Under the pieces are notes generated by a model, which had not been told where the DNA came from, did not search any database, and was given only the letters and a program-made list of their open reading frames with translations. Source: Rhodoblastus sp963727035 (GTDB lineage Bacteria > Pseudomonadota > Alphaproteobacteria > Rhizobiales > Beijerinckiaceae). Taken from it: a DNA stretch of 64,000 nucleotides. The stretch lies in assembly GCA_963727035.1 (NCBI GenBank), contig CAVSEY010000009.1, positions 18,576-82,575 on the forward strand. The letters are read 5' to 3'. This document shows, piece by piece, positions 45,106 through 53,848 of the stretch (position 1 is its first letter; each line of letters starts with the position of its first letter). The position numbers and the translations under genes were made by a program.

Positions 45106-46328
45106 GATCTGGCCTCGCCTTCGGCGCGCGCCACGGCGAGATCGCGCGCCTCGCGCAGCAGCGCGTCCAGCTCCGCGCCGAGATCGAGGCCCGGCGCCGG
45201 AATTCTGGCCTCCACATTCGCCAGCGCGGCCAGCGCCGCTTCGCGCAAGTCCGGATCGGCGAGACAGGCGTCGAGCAGGCCGGCGAAGTCGAATTCCCGG
45301 TCGAGGCGTTTGGCCGCGACGGGCGCTTCGGTTTCCAGCACGAGGCGCTCGATGGCGATGTCTTCCTGGGCGCGCTGCGCCGCCGCCTCGATTTCGTCGC
45401 GCCAGCGCGCCGGGTCGGCGGCGAATTCGGCATGCAGCGGGCTCGCGCCCTTGACACGGACGCGCAGGGCGAGCGGGCGGCCCTCGGCCAGCAAAACTTC
45501 CTCGCCGGCGCGAGCCTCCAGCGCCCGCAGCAGGCTGGTCATGTCGTCATGACCGGCGGCGTCGAGCGCGATTTCGCAAAAGCGCGCGCGATCGACGATC
45601 AGCCGCCGCACGTCCTTCACCTGGCCGTCGGCGACATCGACCAGAACCGCGCCTTTGGCGCCGGTCTCGCGGATGCTGCGGCCCTGAAGATTGCCGGGAA
45701 AGACGATGGTGGGATCGCGCGCCACCAGCTCATAAGCGTGGACATGGCCGAGCGCCCAATAATCGTAGTTTTTGGCGCGCAGATCGTCGAGGCTGCACGG
45801 CGCGTAAGCGGCATGGCCGGGGCGCCCGTCGAGCGAGGTGTGCAGCACGCCGATATTGAAAAAACCTTCCTTCGGCGCCGGCAGCGCGCGGGCGAGATTC
45901 TCACTTTCGGCGCGATGGGAAAAGCCGCGCCCGTGCAGGGCGACGCGCAGATCGGGCAATTCGAAAGTTCCCGCCCGGCCGGTGGGAAAATTTTGGGCCA
46001 GATCGGGCAGGACCAGACTTTTGGTGACGACCGAATCGGCGTCGTGATTGCCCTTGAGCAGGAAAATCGGAATTTTCGCCTTGGCCAGCCGCGCGATCTG
46101 GCGGTTGAAGAAAAGGGCGATGGCGGCGTCGCGCCAGTCGCCGTCGAAAATATCGCCGGCGAAAATCGCAAAAGCGATTTTTTCCGCCAGCGCCCGGTCG
46201 ATCAATTCGACAAAGGCCTCGCGGCTCGCCCCGGCCAGCTTTTGGCCCAAAACCTCGTCGCGCAGGCTCAGGCCCTTGAAAGGGCTGCCCAGATGGAGAT
46301 CGGCGGCGTGGAGAAAGGTGAAGTTCAT
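45102..46328 (-). CDS. YhaO/SbcD-like DNA repair exonuclease subunit
   Basis: 408 residues with the Mre11-type phosphoesterase motifs: HAADLHLGSPF, AGDIFDGDW, LKGNHDADS, LHTSLDG and LGHVHAYELV. The layout N-terminal nuclease then capping/helical C-terminus matches YhaO (DNA repair exonuclease family). It is the first gene of the pair; its stop overlaps the start of the yhaN-like gene. Confidence 0.88.
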   Translation of the reverse strand: MNFTFLHAADLHLGSPFKGLSLRDEVLGQKLAGASREAFVELIDRALAEKIAFAIFAGDIFDGDWRDAAIALFFNRQIARLAKAKIPIFLLKGNHDADSVVTKSLVLPDLAQNFPTGRAGTFELPDLRVALHGRGFSHRAESENLARALPAPKEGFFNIGVLHTSLDGRPGHAAYAPCSLDDLRAKNYDYWALGHVHAYELVARDPTIVFPGNLQGRSIRETGAKGAVLVDVADGQVKDVRRLIVDRARFCEIALDAAGHDDMTSLLRALEARAGEEVLLAEGRPLALRVRVKGASPLHAEFAADPARWRDEIEAAAQRAQEDIAIERLVLETEAPVAAKRLDREFDFAGLLDACLADPDLREAALAALANVEARIPAPGLDLGAELDALLREARDLAVARAEGEARS

Positions 46329-46914
46329 GGCGGCGAGAAGCGATTCGTTTCGCCGAGTTTAGGCCGGGCGGGACGGGGGAAGAAGGCCTCGCTCAAAAAG
46401 ATCGCCGCTTACGCCCGCGCGGGAATTGAGGATTTCGTATGGAGTCCGCAGCCCTGGTAGCCCTGTAGCCGGCCGCAAGGCCGACGAAACTTTGGCCGGG
46501 ATCGGCCGTGGCTACATCAGAGGCTCGACGATTAAGCAGTTGCGATCGTCAGGCAGCCAAAAGGGCTGTCGTCGACAAATATCATTACGGACGCCATCTG
46601 GGGCGCTGTCAAGTATGATGTGATTCTTGTCGCTTGACGCTTTGAGCTGTCTGGCCGCAGCGAAGTCGAATGATGATGATGGATTATTTTGCGCTAGGCA
46701 TTCTCGAAGTCGGATCATCCCGCTGTCGCTGCGCAACGCGTTCTACGCTCGAACACTTCCCATGGCAGGCGAGGGCGAGTTGCGGACGCCGGAATGGCCA
46801 GTCGGTTGAAGACTAGACGCGCGTCACGAGTTGGCAAGAACCTCAGAAAGCCGCTCAACGCATTGCTTCGCGACGAATCGTCGGCTGCCACCCGCGCTCC
46901 CAGAAGAAAAGACT
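46329..46914. other. 586-base stretch without a supported gene
   Basis: Only short low-quality frames are found. A minus-strand frame (46512-46736) ends with a Trp/Asp/Arg-rich segment, but it lacks a ribosome binding site and I know no homologue. Base composition is lower in GC than the flanking nuclease genes. Confidence 0.3.
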
Positions 46915-47193
46915 ATGTGCTCAGAAAGATCAATTCGGGCGAGCCGTGGAAGCAGGAACTCGATCGCGGAATTGAACAACGCACTCGGGAGCGGAATGAA
47001 CCGATACCTGGAAGATCAAACGAGACGGTTTGGTCGCTCCCCCGGGGCAATAACGGCCAGACTTGATCAGCTTGGCATTGTCATCGGTCGAAGTCTATTG
47101 CAAGAAGTTCGCCGCGCGACGCTCAGGTCCATTAAATGCGAATTTCTCCCGACCGGCGAGCACACACGCAAATTTTTGGTGTTACGGTGGTAG
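46915..47193 (+). CDS. possible small protein with HTH-like segment
   Basis: 92 residues from ATG 46915, with AGAAG upstream. The part IAELNNALGSGMNRYLEDQT with RRFGRSPGAITARLDQLGIV looks like the short HTH that ends several hypothetical DNA-binding proteins (acidic or Glu-rich helix, then RSPGAI, then RLDQLG). The first 30 residues are Ser/Arg-rich and unlike a folded domain, so this could also be the tail of a decayed gene. Confidence 0.35.
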   Translation: MCSERSIRASRGSRNSIAELNNALGSGMNRYLEDQTRRFGRSPGAITARLDQLGIVIGRSLLQEVRRATLRSIKCEFLPTGEHTRKFLVLRW

Positions 47194-47333
47194 TTACGGT
47201 GACATGATGCCAAATCCCCAATTAAACTTCGCGGCGCAGGCTGCCCGCCACACGCGGATTCGGCGAAACAAAATCCACAAATTCATGTCATGTGTTTCCA
47301 GGCGCGAAAAACCAGACAGCTCGCGTCACGCCC

Positions 47334-47747
47334 TCAATCACCCCCGCCACGCGGCCCCACGGCGTCCATCAGCCATTCGACCGGCACATCATAGACTTCC
47401 GCGAGGGCGTGGACCGTGTTGGCCGCTGCGCGCCGCCTGCCGCTTTCGAGATCGGAGACAAAACCCTGCGCCGCGCCGATTTTCGACGCGACAGCTTGCT
47501 GCGTAAGTCCGCGCCATTTGCGTAGCGCGCGGGGCAGGCTCATGCCGCGCAGCATGAGCGCCGAGACTTCGGGGGGAAGAGCGGCGGCCCGGTCCTTCGC
47601 GAGTTCGGCCTTGCGCTCGTCGTAGCGGGCAAGGTCGGCGGCGTCTTCCTCGGCCTCGGCCGCGAGCGCGACCAGAGCCTCGTATTCGGCGCGCGGCATG
47701 ATCGCGAGTTCTTCGCCGCTGGGGGTGGTGATGAATTGCGCCTTCAT
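47334..47747 (-). CDS. HTH (XRE) antitoxin
   Basis: 137 residues: an N-terminal part that resembles the toxin-neutralising region of type II antitoxins (ITTPSGEELAIMPRAEYEAL) and a C-terminal HTH_3 domain (LRKWRGLTQQAVASKIGAAQ, then GFVSDLESGRRR). It starts two bases after the toxin stop, so the pair is one operon with the toxin first, as in higBA-like systems. The HTH probably represses the operon through the large inverted repeat upstream of the toxin. Confidence 0.85.
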   Translation of the reverse strand: MKAQFITTPSGEELAIMPRAEYEALVALAAEAEEDAADLARYDERKAELAKDRAAALPPEVSALMLRGMSLPRALRKWRGLTQQAVASKIGAAQGFVSDLESGRRRAAANTVHALAEVYDVPVEWLMDAVGPRGGGD

Positions 47748-47749
47748 GA

Positions 47750-48001
47750 TCAGTGCCTTTTATAGGTGGTCGTCTCGCGTTTTCCGATATAGATCGCAAG
47801 GATGGTCGCGGCGTCCTCGTCGAACAGCACACGGTAGGCGCCGACCCGCATGCGAAAGCCATTCCGCCCGGCAAGCCGCTTGACATCGCCTTGCCCCGTC
47901 GTGGCGTAGGCGATGAGCGCCTCTGACACTTGCGCGCGCGCATCAACCGGCAGAGCATCCAAATCCTTGGCCGCGCGGTGCGTCAGAATGATTGTCTTCA
48001 T
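47750..48001 (-). CDS. RelE/ParE family toxin
   Basis: 83 residues: MKTIILTHRAAKDLDALPVDAR, then VKRLAGRNGFRMRVGAYRVLF and AIYIGKRETTTYKRH. This is the compact RelE fold: basic central strand and a Lys/Arg/Tyr-rich tail that in RelE toxins cuts mRNA at the ribosome. A gyrase-targeting ParE role cannot be ruled out. The start codon lies three bases from a perfect 21-base inverted repeat, and there is no clear Shine-Dalgarno. Confidence 0.88.
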   Translation of the reverse strand: MKTIILTHRAAKDLDALPVDARAQVSEALIAYATTGQGDVKRLAGRNGFRMRVGAYRVLFDEDAATILAIYIGKRETTTYKRH

Positions 48002-48004
48002 GAA

Positions 48005-48057
48005 ACCCGAATGGCGATATTATCGTGGCCAGCAAGCGATAATATCGCCATTCGGGT
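48005..48057. promoter_or_regulatory. large inverted repeat, operator of the toxin-antitoxin pair
   Basis: Perfect 21-base arms at 48005-48025 and 48037-48057 around an 11-base spacer. Each arm also contains a near-palindrome (CGATAATATCG or its complement), so two dimer-binding sites may be nested. The repeat starts 4 bases upstream of the toxin ATG (minus strand). As RNA it would be a strong hairpin just before the start codon. Confidence 0.8.
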
Positions 48058-48285
48058 GTCGCGGCAATCCCCCAATTCATTGACCTCCCTGAAAAATCGA
48101 CTGTCGCATCATCATAGTCCGACCGCGCCTGCCCTCGGAAAATCGACGAATTTGATCGGCGGCGGAATTCGGTCAACATGCGACCATCTCGATCGCGGCG
48201 CGTTTCGCAACATGCTGCTGACGCAGATCAAGGACCGAAAAGCGTCTTTGCTCTTGTCTTGGAAAAAATAACGTAAGGGGGAGCC

Positions 48286-49654
48286 ATGTCCGGCCAGGTC
48301 AAATATATGCTCGATGAAAGCCAGATCCCGAAATTCTGGTACAATATTGTCGCGGATTTGCCCGCACCGCCGCATCCCGTGCTGCATCCCGGCACCAAAC
48401 AGCCGGTCGGCCCGTCGGATCTCGAACCGCTTTTCCCGATGGAACTGATCCTTCAGGAGGTTTCCACCGAGCGGCAGATCGAAATCCCTGAGCCCGTGCG
48501 CGATATTTTCCGCATGTGGCGTCCCTCGCCGCTGATCCGCGCGCGCCGCCTCGAACAGGCGCTCGACACGCCGGCGAAGATTTATCTTCAAATATGAGGG
48601 CGTCTCGCCCGCCGGCTCGCACAAGCCCAATACCGCGGTTCCGCAGGCCTGGTACAACAAGCAGGCCGGCGTCAAAAAACTGGCGACGGAGACCGGGGCC
48701 GGCCAATGGGGCTCTTCGCTCGCCTTCGCCGGCTCGCTGTTCGACATCGACGTGACCGTGTTCCAGGTGCGCGTTTCCTTTGACCAAAAACCCTATCGCC
48801 GCGCCTTGATGGAACTTTATGGCGCGCGCTGCATCCCTTCGCCGTCCGATGAAACCGAGTCCGGCCGCGCGGTGCTCGCCGAACATCCCGACAGTCCCGG
48901 CTCGCTCGGCATCGCCATTTCGGAGGCGGTCGAAGTCGCCGCGAAGAATCCGGACGTGAAATACGCGCTCGGATCGGTGCTCAATCATGTCATGCTGCAC
49001 CAGACCATCATCGGTCAGGAGGCGATCGAGCAGTTCGAACTGGCGGGCGACGATCCCGACGTGGTGATCGCCTGCGCCGGGGGCGGCTCGAATTTCGCCG
49101 GCCTCGCCTTTCCCTTCCTCGGCCTTCAGCTGCGCGGCGGCCGCAAGCGCCGCGTCATCGCGGTCGAGCCGGCGGCCTGTCCCTCGCTGACGCGCGGCAA
49201 ATTCGCCTATGATTTCGGCGACACCTCGCATCTGACGCCGCTGGTGAAGATGCATACGCTCGGCTCGACCTTCATTCCGCCCGGCTTCCATGCCGGCGGC
49301 CTGCGCTATCACGGCATGGGGCCGCTGGTGTCGCATGCCTATGACCTCGGCCTGATCGAGGCGCGCGCCTATCACCAGATCCCCTGTTTCGAGGCCGGCG
49401 TGCAATTCGCGCGGGCGGAGGGAATCGTTCCCGCGCCGGAATCGACCCACGCCGTGCGCTGCGCCATCGACGAAGCCTTGCGCTGCAAGGCCGAGGGCAA
49501 GGCGGAAACCATCGTCTTCAACCTGTCGGGCCACGGCCATTTCGACATGGGCGCCTATATCAGCTATTTCGCCGGCAAACTCGTCGATCAGACCTATGAC
49601 GAAGGCGAACTCGCCATGGCGCTGGCCGGCCTGCCGTCGGTCGCGGCGCAATAG
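48286..49654 (+). pseudogene. TrpB2-type tryptophan synthase beta chain, one-base frameshift
   Basis: Tryptophan synthase beta-like PLP enzyme of the TrpB2 group (long N-terminus). The first frame starts MSGQVKYMLDESQIPKFWYN, reaches PLIRARRLEQAL and stops at 48595. The second frame continues YEGVSPAGSHKPNTAV, with the PLP Lys in SHKPN, then TETGAGQWGSSLAFA, and ends VAAQ at 49654. One extra base (C, 48586) explains the break. Residues such as ACAGGGSNFAGLAFP bind the PLP phosphate. TrpB2 is often a second copy, so loss could be tolerated, but an assembly error is equally likely. Confidence 0.88.
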
Positions 49655-49667
49655 GAAGCTGAAAAGT

Positions 49668-49698
49668 GGGACAGGCCCCGCGCCGGGCCTGTCCCTTT
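49668..49698 (+). terminator. intrinsic terminator after trpB2
   Basis: Perfect 11-base stem GGGACAGGCCC (49668-49678) / GGGCCTGTCCC (49685-49695), six-base loop, followed by TTT. Confidence 0.8.
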
Positions 49699-49818
49699 CC
49701 GCGCGATCGGTTCATGACAAACGCTGGGGTCGCGGGGGTGCGGCGGCGGGCGCGGAAGAAGCTTCGCTTGTTTCGTCACGCAAAACTTGCTCTGCTGGCG
49801 TGAAACCGGCGGGGCGAC

Positions 49819-50643
49819 ATGAAGGCTTGCGTGATCCAGATGAATTCCACCGCCGACAAGGCGAAGAATCTGGCGCAGGCGCGGCGGCTGGTCGAGGAGG
49901 CTGTGGCGCAGGAAAAGCCGGACTGGATCGGCCTGCCGGAAGTGTTCGATTTCCTCGGCGGCTCCAGAGAAGAAAAATTCGCCGCCGCCGAAATCCTGCG
50001 CGAGGGGCCGGCTTATGCGCTTGGCGCCGAGCTGGCGAAAAAGCACGGAATTTTCCTTCACGCCGGCTCGCTGCTCGAAAAAAACGCCGACGGCGACCGC
50101 CTGTCCAACACCACGGTGGTGTTCGACCGACAGGGGTGCGAAATCGCGGTCTATCGCAAGATTTACATGTTCGACGTCACCACGCCGGACGGCGCATCTT
50201 ACCGCGAAAGCGCGACTTTCAGGCCCGGAACCGACGTCGTGACCTATCTGGCCGAGGGCCTGACCTTCGGCTGCGCCATCTGCTACGACCTGCGCTTTCC
50301 CGCGCTTTTTCAGGCTCTCGCCGCGCGCGGCGCGCAAATGCTGGTCCTGCCCTCGGCTTTCACCCTCCAGACCGGCAAGGACCATTGGGAGGTTCTGTGC
50401 CGGGCGCGGGCCATCGAGACGCAATGTTATTTTCTCGCGCCCGCCCAGATCGGCGCGCATCAGCAGAACGGCGAAACGCGGCTGACCTATGGCCATTCGC
50501 TGATCTGCGACCCCTGGGGGCACAAACTGGCCATGGTCTCGGATGGTCCCGGTTTTGCGTCGGCGCGGCTCGATCCCGCGCTGGTGGCCAAGGTGCGCGC
50601 TTCGATTCCGGTCGCGGCGCAAAGGCGCGAGACTTTTTCCTGA
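49819..50643 (+). CDS. carbon-nitrogen hydrolase (nitrilase superfamily)
   Basis: 274 residues with the nitrilase triad: E41 in GLPEVFDFLGG, K114 in YRKIYMFDV, C155 in GCAICYDLRFP. The KIYMFDV/ICYDLRFP pattern and the length match the Nit1/Nit2 branch, which removes amide side products such as deaminated glutathione or omega-amides. The start ATG 49819 follows a weak purine stretch. It is followed by a convergent Crp/Fnr regulator. Confidence 0.9.
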   Translation: MKACVIQMNSTADKAKNLAQARRLVEEAVAQEKPDWIGLPEVFDFLGGSREEKFAAAEILREGPAYALGAELAKKHGIFLHAGSLLEKNADGDRLSNTTVVFDRQGCEIAVYRKIYMFDVTTPDGASYRESATFRPGTDVVTYLAEGLTFGCAICYDLRFPALFQALAARGAQMLVLPSAFTLQTGKDHWEVLCRARAIETQCYFLAPAQIGAHQQNGETRLTYGHSLICDPWGHKLAMVSDGPGFASARLDPALVAKVRASIPVAAQRRETFS

Positions 50644-50677
50644 ACGGCAAGCCTTTCGCGTCCGTGTCCAGACGCTT

Positions 50678-51373
50678 CTATTCCGCCCCCGCCGCGATGG
50701 CGGCAAGCCCCTGCTCGTCGCGCACGGCCACTTTCTGGCGGCCGCAATCGACCAGGCCTTTCGCCTCCCAGGCGCTCAGGGTGCGGCTGACGGTGTGCAG
50801 CGTCGCGCCGGTCATTTCGGCGAGGTCCTGCCGCGACAGCGGGAAGTCGATCAAGAGCCCGCCCTCGGTCTTGCGGCCGGCCTGGCGCACGAGTTTCAGC
50901 ACCACGCCGGCGAGGCGCTGCTCGACATTCTGCGTGGCGAGGTCGAGCACGCGATCCTGCGTGTCCTGCAAGCGTTCGCCCAGGGATTGCATCGCCTTGA
51001 CCGCCAGGCTGGGATAGGCGGCGATCAGTTCCGTCCACGCCGCGTTGGGCCAGGACAGCGCCAAAGATTCGACGGCGGCGGTCGCCGTGCCGGGATAGGC
51101 CGCCGCGCCGATCGCCATGGCCACGCCGAACATGTCGTTTGGCGCGACGAAGCGGACCAGGATCTGCGCGCCTTCGCCATTGATCCGGGTCACGCGCAAC
51201 CGGCCGTGCAGCAGCAGGAAAAAGCGGTCGGCGGTCTCGCCCTGGCGAAACACCGCCTCGCCCTTGAGCAGGCGCAGGATTTGCGCGCGCGACAGAATGT
51301 CGTCCAAAGCCGCGGCGCTCAAATTGGCAAAAGCCGGCGCGCCGGCGATCAGTGAGCGGTCGAGCCGCGTCAT
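50678..51373 (-). CDS. Crp/Fnr family transcriptional regulator
   Basis: 231 residues from ATG 51373 (GGGGA upstream). The cyclic-nucleotide-like effector domain has RLLKGEAVFRQGETADRFFLLLHGRLRVTRING, and the C-terminal HTH_Crp part has FPLSRQDLAEMTGATLHTVSRTLSAWEAKGLV. No N-terminal four-Cys iron-sulphur cluster, so it is Dnr/NnrR-like rather than FNR-like. It is divergent from nnrS across 97 bases that hold a TTG-N8-CAA box, so it probably controls nnrS in response to NO. Confidence 0.88.
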   Translation of the reverse strand: MTRLDRSLIAGAPAFANLSAAALDDILSRAQILRLLKGEAVFRQGETADRFFLLLHGRLRVTRINGEGAQILVRFVAPNDMFGVAMAIGAAAYPGTATAAVESLALSWPNAAWTELIAAYPSLAVKAMQSLGERLQDTQDRVLDLATQNVEQRLAGVVLKLVRQAGRKTEGGLLIDFPLSRQDLAEMTGATLHTVSRTLSAWEAKGLVDCGRQKVAVRDEQGLAAIAAGAE

Positions 51374-51400
51374 GTTCTCATCCCCGTTCGTGTCGCCTGT

Positions 51401-51414
51401 TTGCTTTGGGGCAA
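51401..51414. promoter_or_regulatory. candidate NNR/FNR-type box between the regulator and nnrS
   Basis: TTGCT-TTGG-GGCAA, a match to the TTGNN-N4-NNCAA pattern of Crp/Fnr-family sites, extended to a TTTGC/GCAAA dyad. It lies 57 bases upstream of nnrS and 28 bases upstream of the regulator gene. Confidence 0.6.
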
Positions 51415-51470
51415 AGTCGCGGCTTCGCGCAGGGTGTAGCCATGGCGGATCAGGCGAACAGGGAGCCATC

Positions 51471-52652
51471 ATGTCCGACCTCGGAATCCGGCGCAAGGAC
51501 GACGGTCCAGCCATTTTGAGCAATGGCTTCCGGCCGTTTTTCCTCGCCGGCGCGTTGTGGGCGGTCGTCGCCGTCATGCTCTGGCTGCCGCAATATTTCG
51601 GCGAACTGACGCTTTCCAACGCCTTCCAGCCCATGGACTGGCACGCGCACGAGGCCTTGTTCGGCTATGGCGTCGCCGTGGTCGCGGGCTTCCTGTTGAC
51701 GGCGGTTCCCAACTGGACCGGAAGGCTTCCCCTGCGCGGCAACGGATTGCTTTTCCTTTTCCTGGTCTGGCTTTCCGGCCGCCTCGCCGTGGCGCTGTCC
51801 GGTCCGATCGGCTGGCTGGCGGCGGCCATGGTCGATTGCGCCTTCCTTTTCACGTTTTCCTTCTTGATCGGCCGCGAAATCGTCGCCGGAAAGAACAGGC
51901 GCAATCTTCGGGTGTTGATCATCGTTGTTCTGCTGGCGATGGCCAATGTCGCGTTCCATGTCGAGGCGCATTTTCGCGGTGACGCGGCTTTCAGCCGACG
52001 CTTCGCCATCGCCCTCTTTGTCGCCCTCATCATGCTGATCGGCGGCCGGGTCGTTCCGAGCTTCACCCATACTTTTCTGTTGCAGCGCCGCGTCGGCGGG
52101 CGATTGCCGCAGAAATTCGGCCGGTTCGACGTTTTATGCATGGCGGGTTCGATCGCGGCGCTCGCCGGCTGGGTCGCAGCCCCCGACAACAAGGCGGTCG
52201 GCCTGGCGCTGGTCGGCGCCGGCCTGCTCAATGTCGCGCGTCTGGCGCGCTGGGCCGGCCAAAAAACTTCGGGCGAGGCGCTGGTGCTGATCCTCCATGT
52301 CGCCTTCGCCTTCATTCCGATCGGCTTCATCCTGAGCGGACTGGCGGCCTGGAGTCCGGCGATCTCTCCGAGCGCCGGGCTGCACGCCTGGGCGGTGGGC
52401 GGGATCGGCGGCATGACCATCGCCGTGATGACCCGGGCGAGCCTCGGCCATACCGGCCACGCGTTGCGGGCGGGGCGGGGGACCTTATTCCTCTATGCCG
52501 CGATTCTGCTGGCCGCTCTGGCGCGGATCGCCGCCGCCTTGGCGCCGCAATGGAGTTTCGTTCTGCTCCATGTCGCGGCCTTCGCCTGGCTCGCCGCCTT
52601 CCTCGGCTTTGCTCTGATCTACGGGCCGTCACTGTTTCGCGCGCGGCTTTGA
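51471..52652 (+). CDS. nnrS: NnrS family haem-copper membrane protein
   Basis: A polytopic membrane protein of 393 residues with about twelve helices. Family features: NGFRPFFLAGALWAVVAV, the conserved WHAHEALFGYGVAVVAGFLLTAVPNW stretch, GGRVVPSFTHTFLLQR and the C-terminal HAWAVGGIGGMTIAVMTRASLGHTG, which hold the His residues thought to bind haem/copper. NnrS proteins relieve nitric-oxide stress and are often under NnrR-type control. ATG 51471 has GGGAG upstream. Confidence 0.93.
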   Translation: MSDLGIRRKDDGPAILSNGFRPFFLAGALWAVVAVMLWLPQYFGELTLSNAFQPMDWHAHEALFGYGVAVVAGFLLTAVPNWTGRLPLRGNGLLFLFLVWLSGRLAVALSGPIGWLAAAMVDCAFLFTFSFLIGREIVAGKNRRNLRVLIIVVLLAMANVAFHVEAHFRGDAAFSRRFAIALFVALIMLIGGRVVPSFTHTFLLQRRVGGRLPQKFGRFDVLCMAGSIAALAGWVAAPDNKAVGLALVGAGLLNVARLARWAGQKTSGEALVLILHVAFAFIPIGFILSGLAAWSPAISPSAGLHAWAVGGIGGMTIAVMTRASLGHTGHALRAGRGTLFLYAAILLAALARIAAALAPQWSFVLLHVAAFAWLAAFLGFALIYGPSLFRARL

Positions 52653-52696
52653 CTCGCCCGCGAAAGGCGCGAAGCCATTGACGAGCCCGCGCCTTC

Positions 52697-53041
52697 ATGT
52701 TCAGCAAGGCCGGGAGAAACCGAATGCGCGCATACGCCAGATTGGTCGGCCTGCGGTTTCGCGGCGAGGAAAGCGCGCCGGTCGAGGCGGTGCTGCTCGA
52801 AAGAATGGACGCCTGTCGCTGGCGGGCGCGGATCAAGCCGGCGGAGCGGGTCCGCGCCGGCGACCGCCTGCGCTTTGGCGAAAGTTCGGAAAGCATGGCC
52901 TGCCTGCTGGGCTTTCTCGACGCCGAAGTGGACTCGATTCAGGGCGACGACGCGTTGCTCGGCTTCGCCTTTTCCGGCCCTGCGCTCGACGAGGCGATCG
53001 AGCGGCTTGCCAGCGGGACGGAACATGGCCGAGGTCGATGA
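52697..53041 (+). CDS. QueA-like fragment, truncated on both sides
   Basis: 114 residues that match only the middle domain of S-adenosylmethionine:tRNA ribosyltransferase-isomerase: ARLVGLRFRGEESAPVEAVL, RWRARIKPAERVRAGDRLRFGE, CLLGFLDAEVDS and FAFSGPALDEAIERL. About 85 N-terminal residues and the whole C-terminal catalytic part of QueA are missing. It may be the remnant of a duplicated queA. The alternative is a small protein that reuses the QueA beta domain: the next gene overlaps its end by 17 bases, which is typical of a working operon. Confidence 0.6.
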   Translation: MFSKAGRNRMRAYARLVGLRFRGEESAPVEAVLLERMDACRWRARIKPAERVRAGDRLRFGESSESMACLLGFLDAEVDSIQGDDALLGFAFSGPALDEAIERLASGTEHGRGR

Positions 53042-53630
53042 AACATCGCCGGATGCCCTGACTTTATGGCGGTGCGTCGGTTGCGGCGCGATGGGAAACG
53101 CCAGTGATTGCGTCGCGGCCTGTGCTTTCAAGCGCATTTTCGTCGTTGACGCGGCCAGCCATGCCGACCTGCTCGAATATTTTTTGAACCTGCGTGAATA
53201 TAACGAGGCGTTGCGAGAATTTGCGCGCGAACTCGCTATGGAAACGGCGACGCCGGAAAGCTTCGAGCGCGCCCTCCCGGATTTGCGCGGCCAGGCGAAA
53301 AACCTGCTGGCGCGGGCGCCGCGCGAAAATGCGCCGCTGGCCGTCCCGGAGGACGAGCGCGCGGAAATCTGGCTGTGTTCCGCCTGCGGCATGGTCGAGG
53401 CGCCGCGCGACTGTCTCGGCATCTGCGTGCGGCGAACCGGCGATTTCGTCCGCGCCGAGGACCACGACGCCTTGAGCGCGCGGATCGCAAGCGCGCGGGC
53501 GCAAAACCGGCCGCTGGCGGCGCTGGCGCGGCAGATCGGCTGGACCGTTCCGCGCCCCGGACAATGGGAGCGCATGCGCGAGGCGGCGCGAAGCGCGGCG
53601 CTGAGGCTGACGGTCCCGAAATCTTTATGA
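53025..53630 (+). CDS. protein with duplicated CxxC-x8-CxxxC motif, unknown function
   Basis: 201 residues from ATG 53025. Two copies of the same Cys pattern: C17xxC20...C29xxxC33 (WRCVGCGAMGNASDC) and C118xxC121...C130xxxC134 (WLCSACGMVEAPRDC). Both are preceded by Trp and have Gly after the second Cys and Asp before the third, so they are a clear internal duplication, likely zinc or Fe-S binding. Between them lies a helical stretch (about 38-100). I do not recognise the family. It follows nnrS and overlaps the QueA-like gene. Confidence 0.65.
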   Translation: MAEVDETSPDALTLWRCVGCGAMGNASDCVAACAFKRIFVVDAASHADLLEYFLNLREYNEALREFARELAMETATPESFERALPDLRGQAKNLLARAPRENAPLAVPEDERAEIWLCSACGMVEAPRDCLGICVRRTGDFVRAEDHDALSARIASARAQNRPLAALARQIGWTVPRPGQWERMREAARSAALRLTVPKSL

Positions 53631-53700
53631 CCGCTTTATGCGGCGCGCCTGCTTCTTCCATTGCGCCCTTATCGCGGCCGGCGCCAGATTCGCGCAGGTA

Positions 53701-53818
53701 ATACCATCGGGCCCTTGAAAAGGACCGATGGTATCCGCGCCGACCGGCCGGATGAACCAAAACTTGGCCGGCTGACGCCGGCGGGCGCCCTTGTTTCCGA
53801 CTCGTCGGAAACAAGGGC
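53701..53818. repeat. three consecutive hairpins upstream of the kdp operon
   Basis: Hairpin 1: ATACCATCGG/CCGATGGTAT, arms 53701-53710 and 53725-53734; related sequence recurs at 62341-62390. Hairpin 2: GCCGGC/GCCGGC around TGAC, near 53768-53783. Hairpin 3: perfect 14-base stem, arms 53787-53800 and 53805-53818, loop CTCG. None has a T-run. They fill the 218-base gap before the first small gene and could process or control the kdp transcript. Confidence 0.65.
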
Positions 53819-53848
53819 CAATGATATAAGCCGCAAAGGAGCGCGCCC

